From the NCBI RefSeq assembly GCF_900103365.1, contig NZ_LT629703.1, positions 4,588,001 to 4,652,000 of the forward strand: a stretch of 64,000 nucleotides of DNA. The letters are read 5' to 3'. Shown here piece by piece: positions 46,039-55,158 of the stretch (position 1 is the first letter of the stretch; the number at the start of each line of letters is the position of its first letter). The position numbers and the translations under genes were made by a program. The notes under the pieces are model-generated. The model was given only the letters and a program-made list of their open reading frames with translations, was not told the DNA's origin and did not search any database. This DNA is from Afipia sp. GAS231 (lineage in GTDB: Bacteria; Pseudomonadota; Alphaproteobacteria; Rhizobiales; Xanthobacteraceae).

Positions 46039-47037
46039 CTACTTCACAGTGATGTGCCGGGTCTGGATTACGCCGGCCCACAGCGCCGTTTCACGCTTGA
46101 TGCGCGCGGCCAAGACGTCCGGCGCTTCGATCATAACGCTCAGGCCCTGCGTCAGCAGTTTTTCCTGCAAGGCGGGCGTGGTGAGGACGTCCTTGGTCAC
46201 GGTGAAAATGGCATCACGCACATCGTTCAGGACTGCCTTCGGCGCCAGCATGCCGTACCAGGACGTGACGTCGATGCCGGTAACGCCGCTTTCTTCCAGC
46301 GTCGGCACGTCTGGCACCAGCGGACTGCGCTGAGCGGTCGTCATCGCCAGCGGTACGACCAGATTGCCTTTGATGGCGGAAAGCGCCGCCGGAAGGTTTG
46401 TAACCAGAACGTCTATGTGATCGCCTAGGACATCGCCGAGCGCTTGCGACGATCCGCGATACGGCACGTGCAGGATATCGACGCCGACTTTCTCGCTGAA
46501 AAGCTCCATGGCGAGATGAAGCTGGCTGCCGACGCCGGGCGAGCCGTAGCTTAGCTTGGTCGTCTTGGCCTTTTCAATAAGTTGCTTGATCGAGGTCACG
46601 CCGAGTTTCGGCGATACGACGATGACATTCGGCGCGCTGGCGAGCGATGTGACCGGCGCAAAATCCCGCGCGACATCGAACGACAGGTTCGGCATCAGCG
46701 TCGGGTTGATGGTGAGATTGCCGGCAGGGATCAGCAAAAGCGTCGTGCCGTCCGGCGCGGACTTGCGGACGACCTCGATGCCGATATTGCCGGCGCCGCC
46801 GGTTTTGTTTTCGACGATTGCCGTCTGGCCGGACCGTGCCGAATATTCCTGCGCCAGCAACCGGCCGAGGACATCGACCGGACCACCGGCGCTGAACGGA
46901 ACGATCAGCGTCAGCGGCCGCTTCGGAAATGCGGCCGGCACCGCTTGGCCCCCTGCGGCCCAGGCGGGAACGGCTGCTGACGAAGCGAGCAGAGCCAAGG
47001 CCGCGCGGCGCGTCAAGTTCTTGATTGCAGGCTCCAT
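46039..47037 (-). CDS. Tripartite tricarboxylate transporter-type binding protein (TctC/Bug family)
   Basis: A 332-aa periplasmic protein. A twin-arginine-like leader (NLTRRAALALLASSAAVPAWA) precedes the Bug fold, with PLTLIVPFSAGGPVDVLGR, the GAGNIG loop, and GVGSQLHLAMELF, all typical. Such proteins bind carboxylates or other small molecules. I chose the ATG at 47037; a TTG at 47055 overlapping the stop of the Rieske gene is the alternative. No TctA/TctB membrane genes are nearby, as is common for Bug proteins. It closes the minus-strand catabolic operon and may deliver or sense its substrate. Confidence 0.9.
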   Translation of the reverse strand: MEPAIKNLTRRAALALLASSAAVPAWAAGGQAVPAAFPKRPLTLIVPFSAGGPVDVLGRLLAQEYSARSGQTAIVENKTGGAGNIGIEVVRKSAPDGTTLLLIPAGNLTINPTLMPNLSFDVARDFAPVTSLASAPNVIVVSPKLGVTSIKQLIEKAKTTKLSYGSPGVGSQLHLAMELFSEKVGVDILHVPYRGSSQALGDVLGDHIDVLVTNLPAALSAIKGNLVVPLAMTTAQRSPLVPDVPTLEESGVTGIDVTSWYGMLAPKAVLNDVRDAIFTVTKDVLTTPALQEKLLTQGLSVMIEAPDVLAARIKRETALWAGVIQTRHITVK

Positions 47038-47051
47038 GCGGTCTTGCTCAC

Positions 47052-48134
47052 TCAAAGTTTGCCAGCGGCCGTCAGGTCGGCCAATTGCTTGCGTGCTTGC
47101 TGCGCCAGATGGCGGCGCAGGCGGATCACGCCGGCGTCGTGCTGATACAGCATTTCATATTTCTCCAGGCCGGGTTTCAGGCCATTGAGCATTTCGCGGT
47201 CCTGCTCCAGCACGTGCCAGTGGCGTTTTTCGAGATTGACCTTGTAGAGGAAGCGCCAAATGTCACGTTGCCAGCCTGATACCTTGCGCGTGCGCCAGAA
47301 GAAAACGCACATTCGGTCCTCGTCGATCGGCGTGCCGAAACCGGTGATGCCGAAGTTGCCGCCCGGGCCGCCGGAGGGCGGATAAGGAATTTCGAGCCGT
47401 ACATAGAGCCCGCCGTCGTCGACCAGTTCGCTCCAGTCGAAGTTGACGCCGCGCTGTCCGACCTTTTCGAAGAAGAAGCCGTGCGGCGTGTCGCGCGTGA
47501 CGAATTGCGCCTTTGTGTCGCCTCGGTACATGGTGTGCGAGTTGGCGTGCAGGAAGGTGCCGTGCATCGGGTCCATGAGATTGTCGAAAGCATAACGCCA
47601 CGGCATCTCCCAGTCGGCGTAGCACAGGAAGCTCGAATATTCCGGTGCGGTGATTTCGGGCGGCGGCAAGAATGTCGGCGCTTCCTCGTGCAGCGCGTCG
47701 CCGAACCAGACGAAGATCGCGCCGGCGATTTCCTGCGACGGATAGGTCTTCACCGCCTTCTTGCCCTCGAGCGGACAGCCGGGCTGGCCGGGTACGCTGA
47801 GCACCTTACCGTCGGGGCCGACCTCGACGCCATGATAATTGCAGCGCAGGCGGTCGCCCTCGTTGATGCCGCGCGACAGCGGCACCGCGCGATGCGGACA
47901 ACGGTCGACCTGAACATGGATGACGCCTTTCGAGTCGCGCCACAGCACCAGCGGTTCGCCGAGCCGGGTGATGCCGAGCGGTTTGCCGCCGGCCTCGATG
48001 AAACGCGACGGCAGGATCGGCCACCAACGGTTCCGCAATCCGGTCCGCAAGTAAGTCTGCACCTGTTGATCCGTCGGCGCGTCGGTCGTGCCGGTGGCGG
48101 CAGCGCGTAGGTGTTCGACAGCTGCTGTGGTCAT
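47052..48134 (-). CDS. Rieske non-heme iron oxygenase, large subunit
   Basis: A 360-aa oxygenase. Rieske ligands are Cys79, His81, Cys98 and His101 (CPHR...CNYH), and the catalytic iron site is DNLMDPMHGTFLHANSH. The overall layout resembles vanillate/phthalate-type and other single-component-oxygenase systems that use a VanB-like reductase; such a gene lies two genes upstream. It is 2 bases downstream of the 75-aa gene and just overlaps the TctC-type gene. It probably carries out the first oxidation step of the pathway encoded here. Confidence 0.93.
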   Translation of the reverse strand: MTTAAVEHLRAAATGTTDAPTDQQVQTYLRTGLRNRWWPILPSRFIEAGGKPLGITRLGEPLVLWRDSKGVIHVQVDRCPHRAVPLSRGINEGDRLRCNYHGVEVGPDGKVLSVPGQPGCPLEGKKAVKTYPSQEIAGAIFVWFGDALHEEAPTFLPPPEITAPEYSSFLCYADWEMPWRYAFDNLMDPMHGTFLHANSHTMYRGDTKAQFVTRDTPHGFFFEKVGQRGVNFDWSELVDDGGLYVRLEIPYPPSGGPGGNFGITGFGTPIDEDRMCVFFWRTRKVSGWQRDIWRFLYKVNLEKRHWHVLEQDREMLNGLKPGLEKYEMLYQHDAGVIRLRRHLAQQARKQLADLTAAGKL

Positions 48135-48136
48135 GA

Positions 48137-48364
48137 TTAGGCTCCCAGTTCGCGCATCAAGGTGGTGAAGTTCTCTTCGGTCCAGTCGCTTCCATCGGGC
48201 GAGCGCACGCGCGTCTTGTTGAGACCGGTGACCACCTCGTCGAGCTCCCTCGCGCCTTTGGAGAATACGCTCTCGATCGCGTTGGCGAGATCCTGTTGCC
48301 AGGCCGTTACCTCGTGTGTCCTGGTTTGGATCGGATTGAGATAAGGATAGGCGTATTGGGTCAT
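48137..48364 (-). CDS. Small recombinase-like helix-turn-helix protein, 75 aa
   Basis: The product (MTQYAYPYLNPIQTRTHEVT ... SPDGSDWTEENFTTLMRELG) matches from memory a family labelled recombinase-like helix-turn-helix domain, which is repeatedly encoded beside Rieske oxygenases. The final TRVRSPDGSDWTEENF segment mimics the DNA-binding part of serine recombinases. In this position, 2 bases from the oxygenase gene, it is more likely an oxygenase-associated factor than a recombinase. The real role is unknown. Confidence 0.75.
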   Translation of the reverse strand: MTQYAYPYLNPIQTRTHEVTAWQQDLANAIESVFSKGARELDEVVTGLNKTRVRSPDGSDWTEENFTTLMRELGA

Positions 48365-48420
48365 AGGATCCTCTCCATTGTTATTATTCTATTCAGAAGC
48401 AGGCGGTGCATCACAATGCG

Positions 48421-49423
48421 TCATTGGCTGCCCCATATGTCCAGCACGAGGCGCGGACCGCGCGACCGCGATACGCAGGTCATCATCGCTTGTTTGGCGG
48501 CGCGTCCCGACGCCGACAGAATGCTGTCGCGGTGGTCGACCTCTCCCGAGATCACCCGCGTCTCGCAGGTGCCGCAGATTTCCGTGCTCGCAGGAGCGCG
48601 GCACGTTGATGCCGGCTTCGCTCAGCACTTCCAGGATCGACTCTTCCGCGGGCGCCGTCACCGTCACCGTCAGGCCGGAGTGCTGGCAGACGACCTCAAA
48701 GCTGCCACGGGCCTCGTCGGCTGGTCGCGAGCGCGGGGCGAACCATTCGAAATGCACGGTGCCTTCCGGCCAAGCGGCGGTGGCCTCTTCCACGGCCGTC
48801 ATCAGCTTCTCGGGGCCGCAGCAGTAAATGACCACGTCCTTCTCGACGGTGGCAAAGCGCTGCGCGACGTCAAGCCGGGTGCCGGCCTTGGACGAGTGCA
48901 GCGACAGTTCGCCGCCCAGCTTCTTGATCTCGGAGAGGAACGGGGCGTCTTCGTCGCGATTATTATAGTAGAGCAGGGTCCAGGACCGGCCCTTATGGCT
49001 CACTTCGCGCATCATCGGAATGAACGCTGTCACGCTGATGTCGCCGGCCACGAAGATGTAGTGCTTGGCGTCGACCCGCGGGAAACTGTTGCGGGGTGAG
49101 CTCACCGTGAGCAGGTCGCCGGCGCGCGGCTTGCGATGGACGTAGCCCGACGATGCGCCACCGGAAATGGCGCGGATGCCGAGGCGATAGTGCGAGGTGT
49201 CGTTGGGGTCGTCGTACAGTGAATATTGCCGCAGCGTGCCGTCGGACAGCTTGAGATCGACGTGCGCGCCGGGCTCGAAGGGCGGCAGAGCGCTGCCGTC
49301 CGGCGCGGTGAGTTCGAGCGAGACCACGCCGGGCGCTTCCCACACGAGCGCGCGCAGCCGCACGGACAGCGTTTGCTCGCCCGCACGCGGCGCCGTCGTA
49401 ATCAATTCTGCAGCATCCGCCAT
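48421..49423 (-). pseudogene. PDR/VanB-family ferredoxin-type reductase with a 1-base frameshift
   Basis: The first ~275 residues are an intact VanB-like reductase: FMN/FAD-binding RQYSLYDDPNDTSHYRLGI, NAD-binding FVAGDISVTAFIPM, and CCGPEKLM. At the C-terminal [2Fe-2S] domain, the frame should read SCEHG-ICGTC, but a run of three T (48579-48581, AAA on the coding strand) shifts it, and the frame then ends at 48389 as nonsense. Removing one base restores ICGTCETRVISGE ... SRGPRLVLDIWG and a stop at 48421. As read, the protein loses three cluster cysteines. Either a natural mutation or a sequencing error in a homopolymer. Confidence 0.85.
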
Positions 49424-49433
49424 CGTCTCGTCC

Positions 49434-50924
49434 TCACAACGCGCTTTTCGCCCAGGGGTGCGGGACCTGACTCAGGTCGCAATAAATCGACTTCTGCGCC
49501 ATCCAGGCGCGGATGCCTTCGCGGCCCTTTTCGCGGCCAAGCCCTGATTCCTTGGTGCCACCGAACGGCGTCGAAATCGAAAATTGCTTGTAGGTGTTTA
49601 CCCACACCGTGCCGGTGTCGATCGCGCGCGCGACCCGCCACGCCTTCGGGAAGTCGCTGGTGTAGATGCCGCAGGCCAGTCCATAGCTGTTGTCATTCGA
49701 CTGCCGGATCAAGTCGTCTTCGTTGTCGAAGGGCAGAACGGCGAGCACCGGGCCAAACACTTCCTCGCGGCAGAGCCGGCTGGTGTTGGCGAGGCCGGCG
49801 ATGATGGTCGGGCGATAATAGGTGCCGTCGGTATAGTCGGCGCCAGCCGGGCGTTCGCCGCCGGTGAGGATAATGCCGCCGTCTTCGCGGGCGCGCTTCA
49901 CATGGTCTTCGACTTCGTCGCGATGCTTCGGTCGGATCAGCGGCGCCATTTGGGTGGTGGCTTCGAACGGATGCCCGATGCGCAGGCGCTCGGTCGCCGC
50001 GACCAGCTTGGCGAGGAAGGTGTCGTAGATGCTGCGCTCGACGAAGAGGCGCGAGCCGGCAATGCAGGATTGGCCGGTCGAGGAGAACACGCCGAACATC
50101 ACGCCGGCGCAGGCGACGTCGAGATCGGCATCGGCGAAGACGATGGTCGGCGACTTGCCGCCGAGTTCCAGCGACACTGGCATCAGCTTGTCGGCCGCCT
50201 TGCGGGCGATGTCGCGACCGGTCTCGGTGCCGCCGGTGAAGGACACCTTGCGTATGGCCGGATGCGTCACCAGGCGCTCGCCGACGATGGCGCCGGCGCC
50301 GGGCAAGGTCGAGAACAGGCCCTTGGGCAGCCCGGCTTCCTCGATCACGCGCGCGAGTTCGAGGCAGACCAACGGGCTCCACGACGACGGCTTGAGCAGC
50401 ACGGCATTGCCGGCGGCAAGCGCTGGCGCGACCTTCTGCGCGTCGGAGGCGATCGGCGAATTCCACGGCGTGATGCCGGCGGTGACGCCGAGTGGCTCGA
50501 AGACCGACATGGTCAGGTAATTGCTGCGCGACGGGGTCAGCGCGTCTTCCATCGTCTCCAGCGCCGCCGCCATGTAGCGGAATGTGCCAGCGGCGCTCAT
50601 GGCCAGCGCGCGCGTCTCACTCAAGGTCTTGCCGGTGTCGCGCGACTGCACGAGCGAGATGCGGTCGGCGTGGCGGGCGAGACCCTCGGAGATCTTGTAG
50701 AGGAAGGTCGCGCGCTCATGCGGCAGAATCTTGCGCCAGGCCGGATCGCTGGCGGCGTATTGCGCGCGCTCGATGGCGACGTCGACGTCTTCTTGCGACG
50801 CGCCGGCCAGCTTGGCATTCAGCGAACCATCGGCCGGGAAGTTCGACGCGATCTCCGCGCCGCGGCCACGGCGCCATTCGCCGCCGATGTAGAGCTTGTC
50901 CTGCGGTGTGAATGCCTGGTCCAT
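49434..50924 (-). CDS. NAD(P)-dependent aldehyde dehydrogenase
   Basis: A 496-aa enzyme of the ALDH superfamily. Motifs: GVTAGITPWNSPI (coenzyme), VSFTGGTETGRDI, LELGGKSPTIVF (general base Glu), GQSCIAGSRLFVE (catalytic Cys), and EEVFGPVLAVLPF. The catalytic residues are all present. It oxidises an aldehyde, perhaps produced by the oxygenase or TPP enzyme of the same operon. Its ATG overlaps the stop of the preceding aspartate-dehydrogenase-like gene (ATG/TGA, one base pair shared), so expression is tightly linked. Confidence 0.95.
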   Translation of the reverse strand: MDQAFTPQDKLYIGGEWRRGRGAEIASNFPADGSLNAKLAGASQEDVDVAIERAQYAASDPAWRKILPHERATFLYKISEGLARHADRISLVQSRDTGKTLSETRALAMSAAGTFRYMAAALETMEDALTPSRSNYLTMSVFEPLGVTAGITPWNSPIASDAQKVAPALAAGNAVLLKPSSWSPLVCLELARVIEEAGLPKGLFSTLPGAGAIVGERLVTHPAIRKVSFTGGTETGRDIARKAADKLMPVSLELGGKSPTIVFADADLDVACAGVMFGVFSSTGQSCIAGSRLFVERSIYDTFLAKLVAATERLRIGHPFEATTQMAPLIRPKHRDEVEDHVKRAREDGGIILTGGERPAGADYTDGTYYRPTIIAGLANTSRLCREEVFGPVLAVLPFDNEDDLIRQSNDNSYGLACGIYTSDFPKAWRVARAIDTGTVWVNTYKQFSISTPFGGTKESGLGREKGREGIRAWMAQKSIYCDLSQVPHPWAKSAL

Positions 50925-51760
50925 TAGATCACCACTGAACCGCCTGCACGGTTGATCAATTCGCGCGCGACGCTGTAGCCGGCCAACAGCGAGGTCTTCG
51001 GATTAGCGGGCGAGGGACGGCCTTCCAGCTTGACGGCGAAATCGCCGCAGGCCGAGCGCACGGCGAATTCGTGCACATTGCGTTCGATGCCGGGGTCGGC
51101 GACCAGCCGTACCTGCGTGCTGTCGAGACCGATACCGGCGATCGCCAAGGTCGCCGCGACATTGGCGTTGAAGGGATAGACGGTAGCGGCCATGCGGGCG
51201 CTGCCTTCAAAGAACACGACCGGCTCTTTGATCGTATCGAGCGCGAGCAGCTTCTCGGCTGGCGTGCCCTTCCAGGCCTTCGGCGGCTTGCGGCCGGTGT
51301 AGACGACGGACTCAAGGCCTGAGAGGCGGGCGGCCGACAGCGCATCGATGCCGCCGAGGGCGCCGGCGGGTAGAACCAGACGGGCGCCGCCTGTCGTCGC
51401 GGCCTGCGCCAAGCGCGTGTAGAGGGCTTCGTCCGACAGCGAGCCGATCGAAATGACGATGAGGTCGCGGCCGGCTTCGAGAATGGCCGGGCCGTAATCG
51501 TGCACTGCGACGTGCGAGGCACATTCCGCGACCGCGTCGGGATTGTCGGCGAGGAGGCTGGCGACGTCCGTATGCGAAGAACGCGAGACGGCGAGCTTGT
51601 CACCGAGGCGGTCGAGCAAAGCGCGCGCCTGGCCGACGAACTGCGTCGGCACCAAAAGCGACACCTGCGCCAGCGGCGTGGCGATTTCTTTCGCGAGCGT
51701 GGTCAGGACCACGTCCGCAATGCCACCACAACCGATGACGCCGAGGCGCTTGAGGCTCAT
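50924..51760 (-). CDS. Aspartate dehydrogenase-like NAD(P)-dependent protein
   Basis: A 278-aa protein with an N-terminal Rossmann motif (LGVIGCGGIADVV) and the C-terminal domain of L-aspartate dehydrogenases, including VLPAGALGGIDAL, TGRKPPKAWKGTPAE and VYPFNANVAATLAIAGIGLD with the catalytic-region PxNxNV motif. True aspartate dehydrogenases interconvert aspartate and oxaloacetate plus ammonia, often for NAD synthesis. Lying inside an oxygenase operon, this one more likely acts on an imine or amino acid formed during catabolism. It overlaps the TPP enzyme gene by 4 bases. Confidence 0.88.
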   Translation of the reverse strand: MSLKRLGVIGCGGIADVVLTTLAKEIATPLAQVSLLVPTQFVGQARALLDRLGDKLAVSRSSHTDVASLLADNPDAVAECASHVAVHDYGPAILEAGRDLIVISIGSLSDEALYTRLAQAATTGGARLVLPAGALGGIDALSAARLSGLESVVYTGRKPPKAWKGTPAEKLLALDTIKEPVVFFEGSARMAATVYPFNANVAATLAIAGIGLDSTQVRLVADPGIERNVHEFAVRSACGDFAVKLEGRPSPANPKTSLLAGYSVARELINRAGGSVVI

Positions 51761-53460
51761 GTAGGCTTCCCCGCGGCGCCCGCCGGCGGACCGGCGAAGC
51801 TATGACTGAAGGGACCGATGGCGACCATGTCGATCTCGATCAGACGCGGGCCCTTCGTGGCTAGCGCGCGGTCGAAGGCGGCCGTGAATTGGGCGATGTC
51901 GCTGATGAGCTCGTGCGGCAGGCCGACCGACTGGCAAACCAACGCGAAGTCCGGCGTCAGGATGTTGGAATAGACGTGGCGGCCGCCGTATTGCGCGTCC
52001 TGGATGTTGCGGATGACGCCATAGCCTTTGTCATTCATTAGCACGAAGACCATGTCGGCCTGCATTTCGACCGCGGTGGCGAATTCGCCTATCATCAGCT
52101 GCGTGCCGCCGTCGCCGAGCAAAGTAACGGTCTTGACTGGAGCGCCGGCGAGCGCCGCGCCGATGCCCATGGCGATGCCCTGGCCGATGCCTCCACCGAG
52201 CGCGTGCACGCCGAGATGCGGTGCGGCAAGGCGCACATAGCGGTTACCGAAGGTGCTGTTAGAAACCGTGACGTCACGTACCCAGGGGTGGCCGCCTTTG
52301 AATACGCGGTCGTTGATGGTGTCGGCGAGCGTGCCATAGGGGCCGAGGCCCTCGCGCAGCGCAGCTTCCGAACGCTCGCGCGCCGGTGCGATGTGGGCGA
52401 GGTCCGTATCGAGCTGGGAGGGCAGGCGTTCCAGCAAGCCTTCCAGCGCCAGCTTGGCGTCCGCGGCGATGAACTGCTCGACCGGGTAATTGCGCGCGGC
52501 CTGGGTCGGGTCGGCGTCGATCTGCACGATCGGCGGTAGCGGCATGCGGTTGTTCTGGGTCTCGTTGCCGCGCAAACGCGAGCCGACGACGATCAGGAGG
52601 TCGGCGCGGGCATAGATCTCCATGGCCTCGCGCGTCATGTTGAAGGCGCCCAGGCTGTGCGGATGGCCTTCGGGCACCACCGCGCGGCCGTTGGTCGAGG
52701 TCACGGCACCGAAGCCGCGGTTGACGAGGGCCGTTGCCGCATCAGCTGCGCTACGAGCGCCGCCACCGAGCCACAACATAGGCCGCTTGGCCTTGCGCAC
52801 GCGGTCGGCCAGCACATCAAGTTCCGCGTCATCTGGGCTTTGCCGCGCAATCGGCGGCATGCCGGCGAGCGTCCGCTGCGGCACGTTGGTGCGCTGGACA
52901 TCGATCGGGATCTCGTAGGTCACCGGGCCGGTGGGTGCGGTCAGCGCCTCACGTGCGGCGGCGATCAGCGATTCGATCGCGGCGGCCGGCTCCCAGACGC
53001 GCATGTAATCCTTGCTGATTGCCTTCAGCATGTTGGGCTGACGCGGCACGTCATGGATGGCGGCGCGGTCGCGGTCGACGAATTCGCGGTCGACCTGGGT
53101 CGTGATGTGCAGCACTGGCGAGCCGGCGGCGAGCGCTTCGACTTGCGAGCCGGCTGCGTTGCCGGCGGCGGTGCCGGTCGAGGTGATGGCGACGCCAAGC
53201 GAGCGCGACACGCGGGCATAGGCATCCGCCATGTTCATCGCGCCAGCCTCGCCGCGCGCCGGCACGAAGCGAATGCGACCGTGGCGCGCGATGGCGTCCA
53301 GGATCGGCATGTTGTGGATCGAGATGACGCCGAACACGGTGGTCACACCCATGTCGGCGAGCGCGCGGGCGATCGCGTCCCCGACCGGTTCGGTCGGCAC
53401 GGCGTGCTCCTTCGTATCGGTGCGCTCGACTGTAACGACGCAGAATTTCATAACGTTCAT
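51757..53460 (-). CDS. TPP-dependent enzyme of the acetolactate synthase-like family
   Basis: A 567-aa enzyme with all three domains: N-terminal PYR domain with PARGEAGAMNMADAYAR (activating Glu), a central domain (MLWLGGGARSAADAA), and C-terminal PP domain with GDGGTQLMIGEFAT ... LMNDKGYGVIRN, the GDG-N cofactor motif. It may be a decarboxylase, ligase or lyase for a 2-oxo acid; the family also includes oxalyl-CoA decarboxylase and benzoylformate decarboxylase. I start it at the ATG at 53460, which overlaps the stop of the SDR gene; an ATG at 53451 is possible. Together with the ALDH it could convert a keto acid to an acid. Confidence 0.93.
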   Translation of the reverse strand: MNVMKFCVVTVERTDTKEHAVPTEPVGDAIARALADMGVTTVFGVISIHNMPILDAIARHGRIRFVPARGEAGAMNMADAYARVSRSLGVAITSTGTAAGNAAGSQVEALAAGSPVLHITTQVDREFVDRDRAAIHDVPRQPNMLKAISKDYMRVWEPAAAIESLIAAAREALTAPTGPVTYEIPIDVQRTNVPQRTLAGMPPIARQSPDDAELDVLADRVRKAKRPMLWLGGGARSAADAATALVNRGFGAVTSTNGRAVVPEGHPHSLGAFNMTREAMEIYARADLLIVVGSRLRGNETQNNRMPLPPIVQIDADPTQAARNYPVEQFIAADAKLALEGLLERLPSQLDTDLAHIAPARERSEAALREGLGPYGTLADTINDRVFKGGHPWVRDVTVSNSTFGNRYVRLAAPHLGVHALGGGIGQGIAMGIGAALAGAPVKTVTLLGDGGTQLMIGEFATAVEMQADMVFVLMNDKGYGVIRNIQDAQYGGRHVYSNILTPDFALVCQSVGLPHELISDIAQFTAAFDRALATKGPRLIEIDMVAIGPFSHSFAGPPAGAAGKPT

Positions 53461-54263
53461 AGACCCGGTGCTCGGATGGAACGCGATACGCCGCCCGAAA
53501 TTTCGAGACTGGCGCCCGTGATGTAGCTTGCGGCCGGCGAGCCGAGGAACACGATGGCACGCGCGGGCTCCTCCGGCGCGCCAAGGCGTCCGAGTGGAAT
53601 GTGCTTGTCGCGCGCCAGTGCAGCGAACCACTGGTCGCGCGTCCGTGCCTTATCGGTGCGCGCTTCGAAGCGGCGCTGCCATTGGCCGGAGTCGACCAGG
53701 CCCAGCATGATCGAATTGACGCGGATGCGCGGCGCGAACTCCCCGGCGAGTGACTTCAAGAGGTTTTGCACGCCGGCGCGTGCCGCGGAGGTGCAGACCA
53801 TGTGCGGCTCAGGCTGCAACGATAGCAGCGAGTTGACCGCGACGATGGCGGGCGAGGGCGCAGCATCAAGAAGTGACTTGAAGGCGCGAATAGGCAGCAC
53901 CTGGCTGAAGAACTTCAGCTCGAGCTCTTCGCGCCATTGGGCATCGGTGGTGCTGGCGAAGGTCGAAGCGCGGCCCTGGCCGGCGTTGTTGACCAGCAGG
54001 TCGACACGGCCGCCACTCCATGCGCCGACCTTAGCGGCGAAGGCGTTCACGGCCGCGTTGTCGAGCACGTCGCAGGTTTCGGCGAGCGCCGCGTCGGGTC
54101 TTACGGCGTCGAGCTGTGCCTTGGCAGAGGCGAGCCGCGCACCATCACGCCCGCAGATGACGACGCGCGCGCCTTCGGTCAGCAGTATTTTGGCCGTCGC
54201 AAGCCCGATGCCAGAGCTTCCGCCGGTGACGACTGCGACTTTATTGCTGAGCCCAAGATCCAC
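53457..54263 (-). CDS. Short-chain dehydrogenase/reductase family protein with altered active site
   Basis: A 268-aa SDR with the nucleotide motif TGGSSGIGLA near the N-terminus, LVNNAGQG, and a C-terminal ITGASLEISGG. The start is a GTG at 54263 (VDLGLSNKVAVVTGG) with GAGGAA upstream; the frame is open much further but that part overlaps the IclR gene. Where the catalytic YxxxK should be, alignment gives TSAAR (within CTSAARAGVQNLLKSLA), so Tyr and Lys are replaced by Thr and Arg. It therefore belongs to the divergent SDRs and may not be a standard oxidoreductase. Confidence 0.88.
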   Translation of the reverse strand: MDLGLSNKVAVVTGGSSGIGLATAKILLTEGARVVICGRDGARLASAKAQLDAVRPDAALAETCDVLDNAAVNAFAAKVGAWSGGRVDLLVNNAGQGRASTFASTTDAQWREELELKFFSQVLPIRAFKSLLDAAPSPAIVAVNSLLSLQPEPHMVCTSAARAGVQNLLKSLAGEFAPRIRVNSIMLGLVDSGQWQRRFEARTDKARTRDQWFAALARDKHIPLGRLGAPEEPARAIVFLGSPAASYITGASLEISGGVSRSIRAPGL

Positions 54264-54273
54264 TGAAGTTTCC

Positions 54274-55158
54274 TCAGCCGATGGCGCGTGATGTGGCGTT
54301 ACGTTTGAGTTCGCCGGACGATTGGTTCGAGCCCGAAGCGGATCTGGCAGGGCCCAGCCAGCCGAGACGATGCGAAATCTCGGCTGCGGCGGCTTGCACA
54401 TGGGTGGCGATCTGGCTGCGGCGCGCGGCGCCGGCGAAGTCGGCGGCCTGGCCGCTGACATTGAGCGCGGCAATTGGCGTGTCGGTGGCGTCGAAGATCG
54501 CGGCGGCGACCGAGCTGATGCCGGCCTCGTAATTGCCGTTGCTCCATGCCAGCCCCGCCGTGCGATCGGCGTTGAACTGCGCGTGAAGCTGTGCCGGCGT
54601 CACCGCCGTGTGCGGCGTCACCGCCTTGAGCTCCGCGCCGGCATACATGCGGTCGACGCGCTCCGGCGGCAAATGCGCGAGAATGATACGGCCCATATTG
54701 GCGGCATGTGCGGGCAGGCGGCTGCCGATGCGGATGTTGCTCGCGAAGGTGTGGTTTGGCACGCGGCGGACAAGATAGACGATCTCCAGCCCGTCGAGCA
54801 CGCCGAGATGCGCGGACAGGCTCAGATTCTCGGCAAGGCGTGTGAGCACGGGCACTGAGGTCTGCACCAAGTCTTCCGAGAAGAAGGCCTGTGCAGTGAG
54901 TCCGATCAGGCCGATACCGATGCGCCAACCTTGGCCCTCGGGACGCGGCTCGATGAAGCGTTCGGCCTCCAGCGTGTGCAGCAGCCGCAAGAGGGTGGTG
55001 CGATTGATGCCGAGCTCGCGCGCAGTGCGCGACATATTAGTGACGTGGTCGCCTTCCGCGATGTGGCGCAGCAGTCGGGCGGCGCGCTGGACCGGAGGGG
55101 AGATGTAGAGGTCGTCATCGCGTTCGTCGCTGTCGTCGGGATATCTACGATCAGACAT
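54274..55158 (-). CDS. IclR-family transcriptional regulator (minus strand)
   Basis: A 294-aa regulator with an N-terminal winged helix (about residues 20-85, ARELGINRTTLLRLLHTLEA) and the IclR effector domain (HLGVLDGLEIVYLVR, LPAHAANMGRIILA, AGISSVAAAIFD). IclR proteins usually repress or activate adjacent catabolic operons upon binding aromatic acids. It lies inside the minus-strand operon, overlapping the hydrolase gene by 8 bases, and so probably controls its own transcription unit. A second IclR gene is divergent at 56649. Confidence 0.93.
   Translation of the reverse strand: MSDRRYPDDSDERDDDLYISPPVQRAARLLRHIAEGDHVTNMSRTARELGINRTTLLRLLHTLEAERFIEPRPEGQGWRIGIGLIGLTAQAFFSEDLVQTSVPVLTRLAENLSLSAHLGVLDGLEIVYLVRRVPNHTFASNIRIGSRLPAHAANMGRIILAHLPPERVDRMYAGAELKAVTPHTAVTPAQLHAQFNADRTAGLAWSNGNYEAGISSVAAAIFDATDTPIAALNVSGQAADFAGAARRSQIATHVQAAAAEISHRLGWLGPARSASGSNQSSGELKRNATSRAIG

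Noticed and set aside
48137..48364. Functional DNA recombinase or resolvase fragment
   Set aside because: Only a helix-turn-helix-like tail resembles recombinases; the gene is complete, short and sits in an oxygenase operon.
49584..50927. 447-aa plus-strand open frame
   Set aside because: It is exactly antisense to the aldehyde dehydrogenase, is rich in Gly/Arg/His/Asp typical of shadow frames in G+C-rich DNA, and has no domain.
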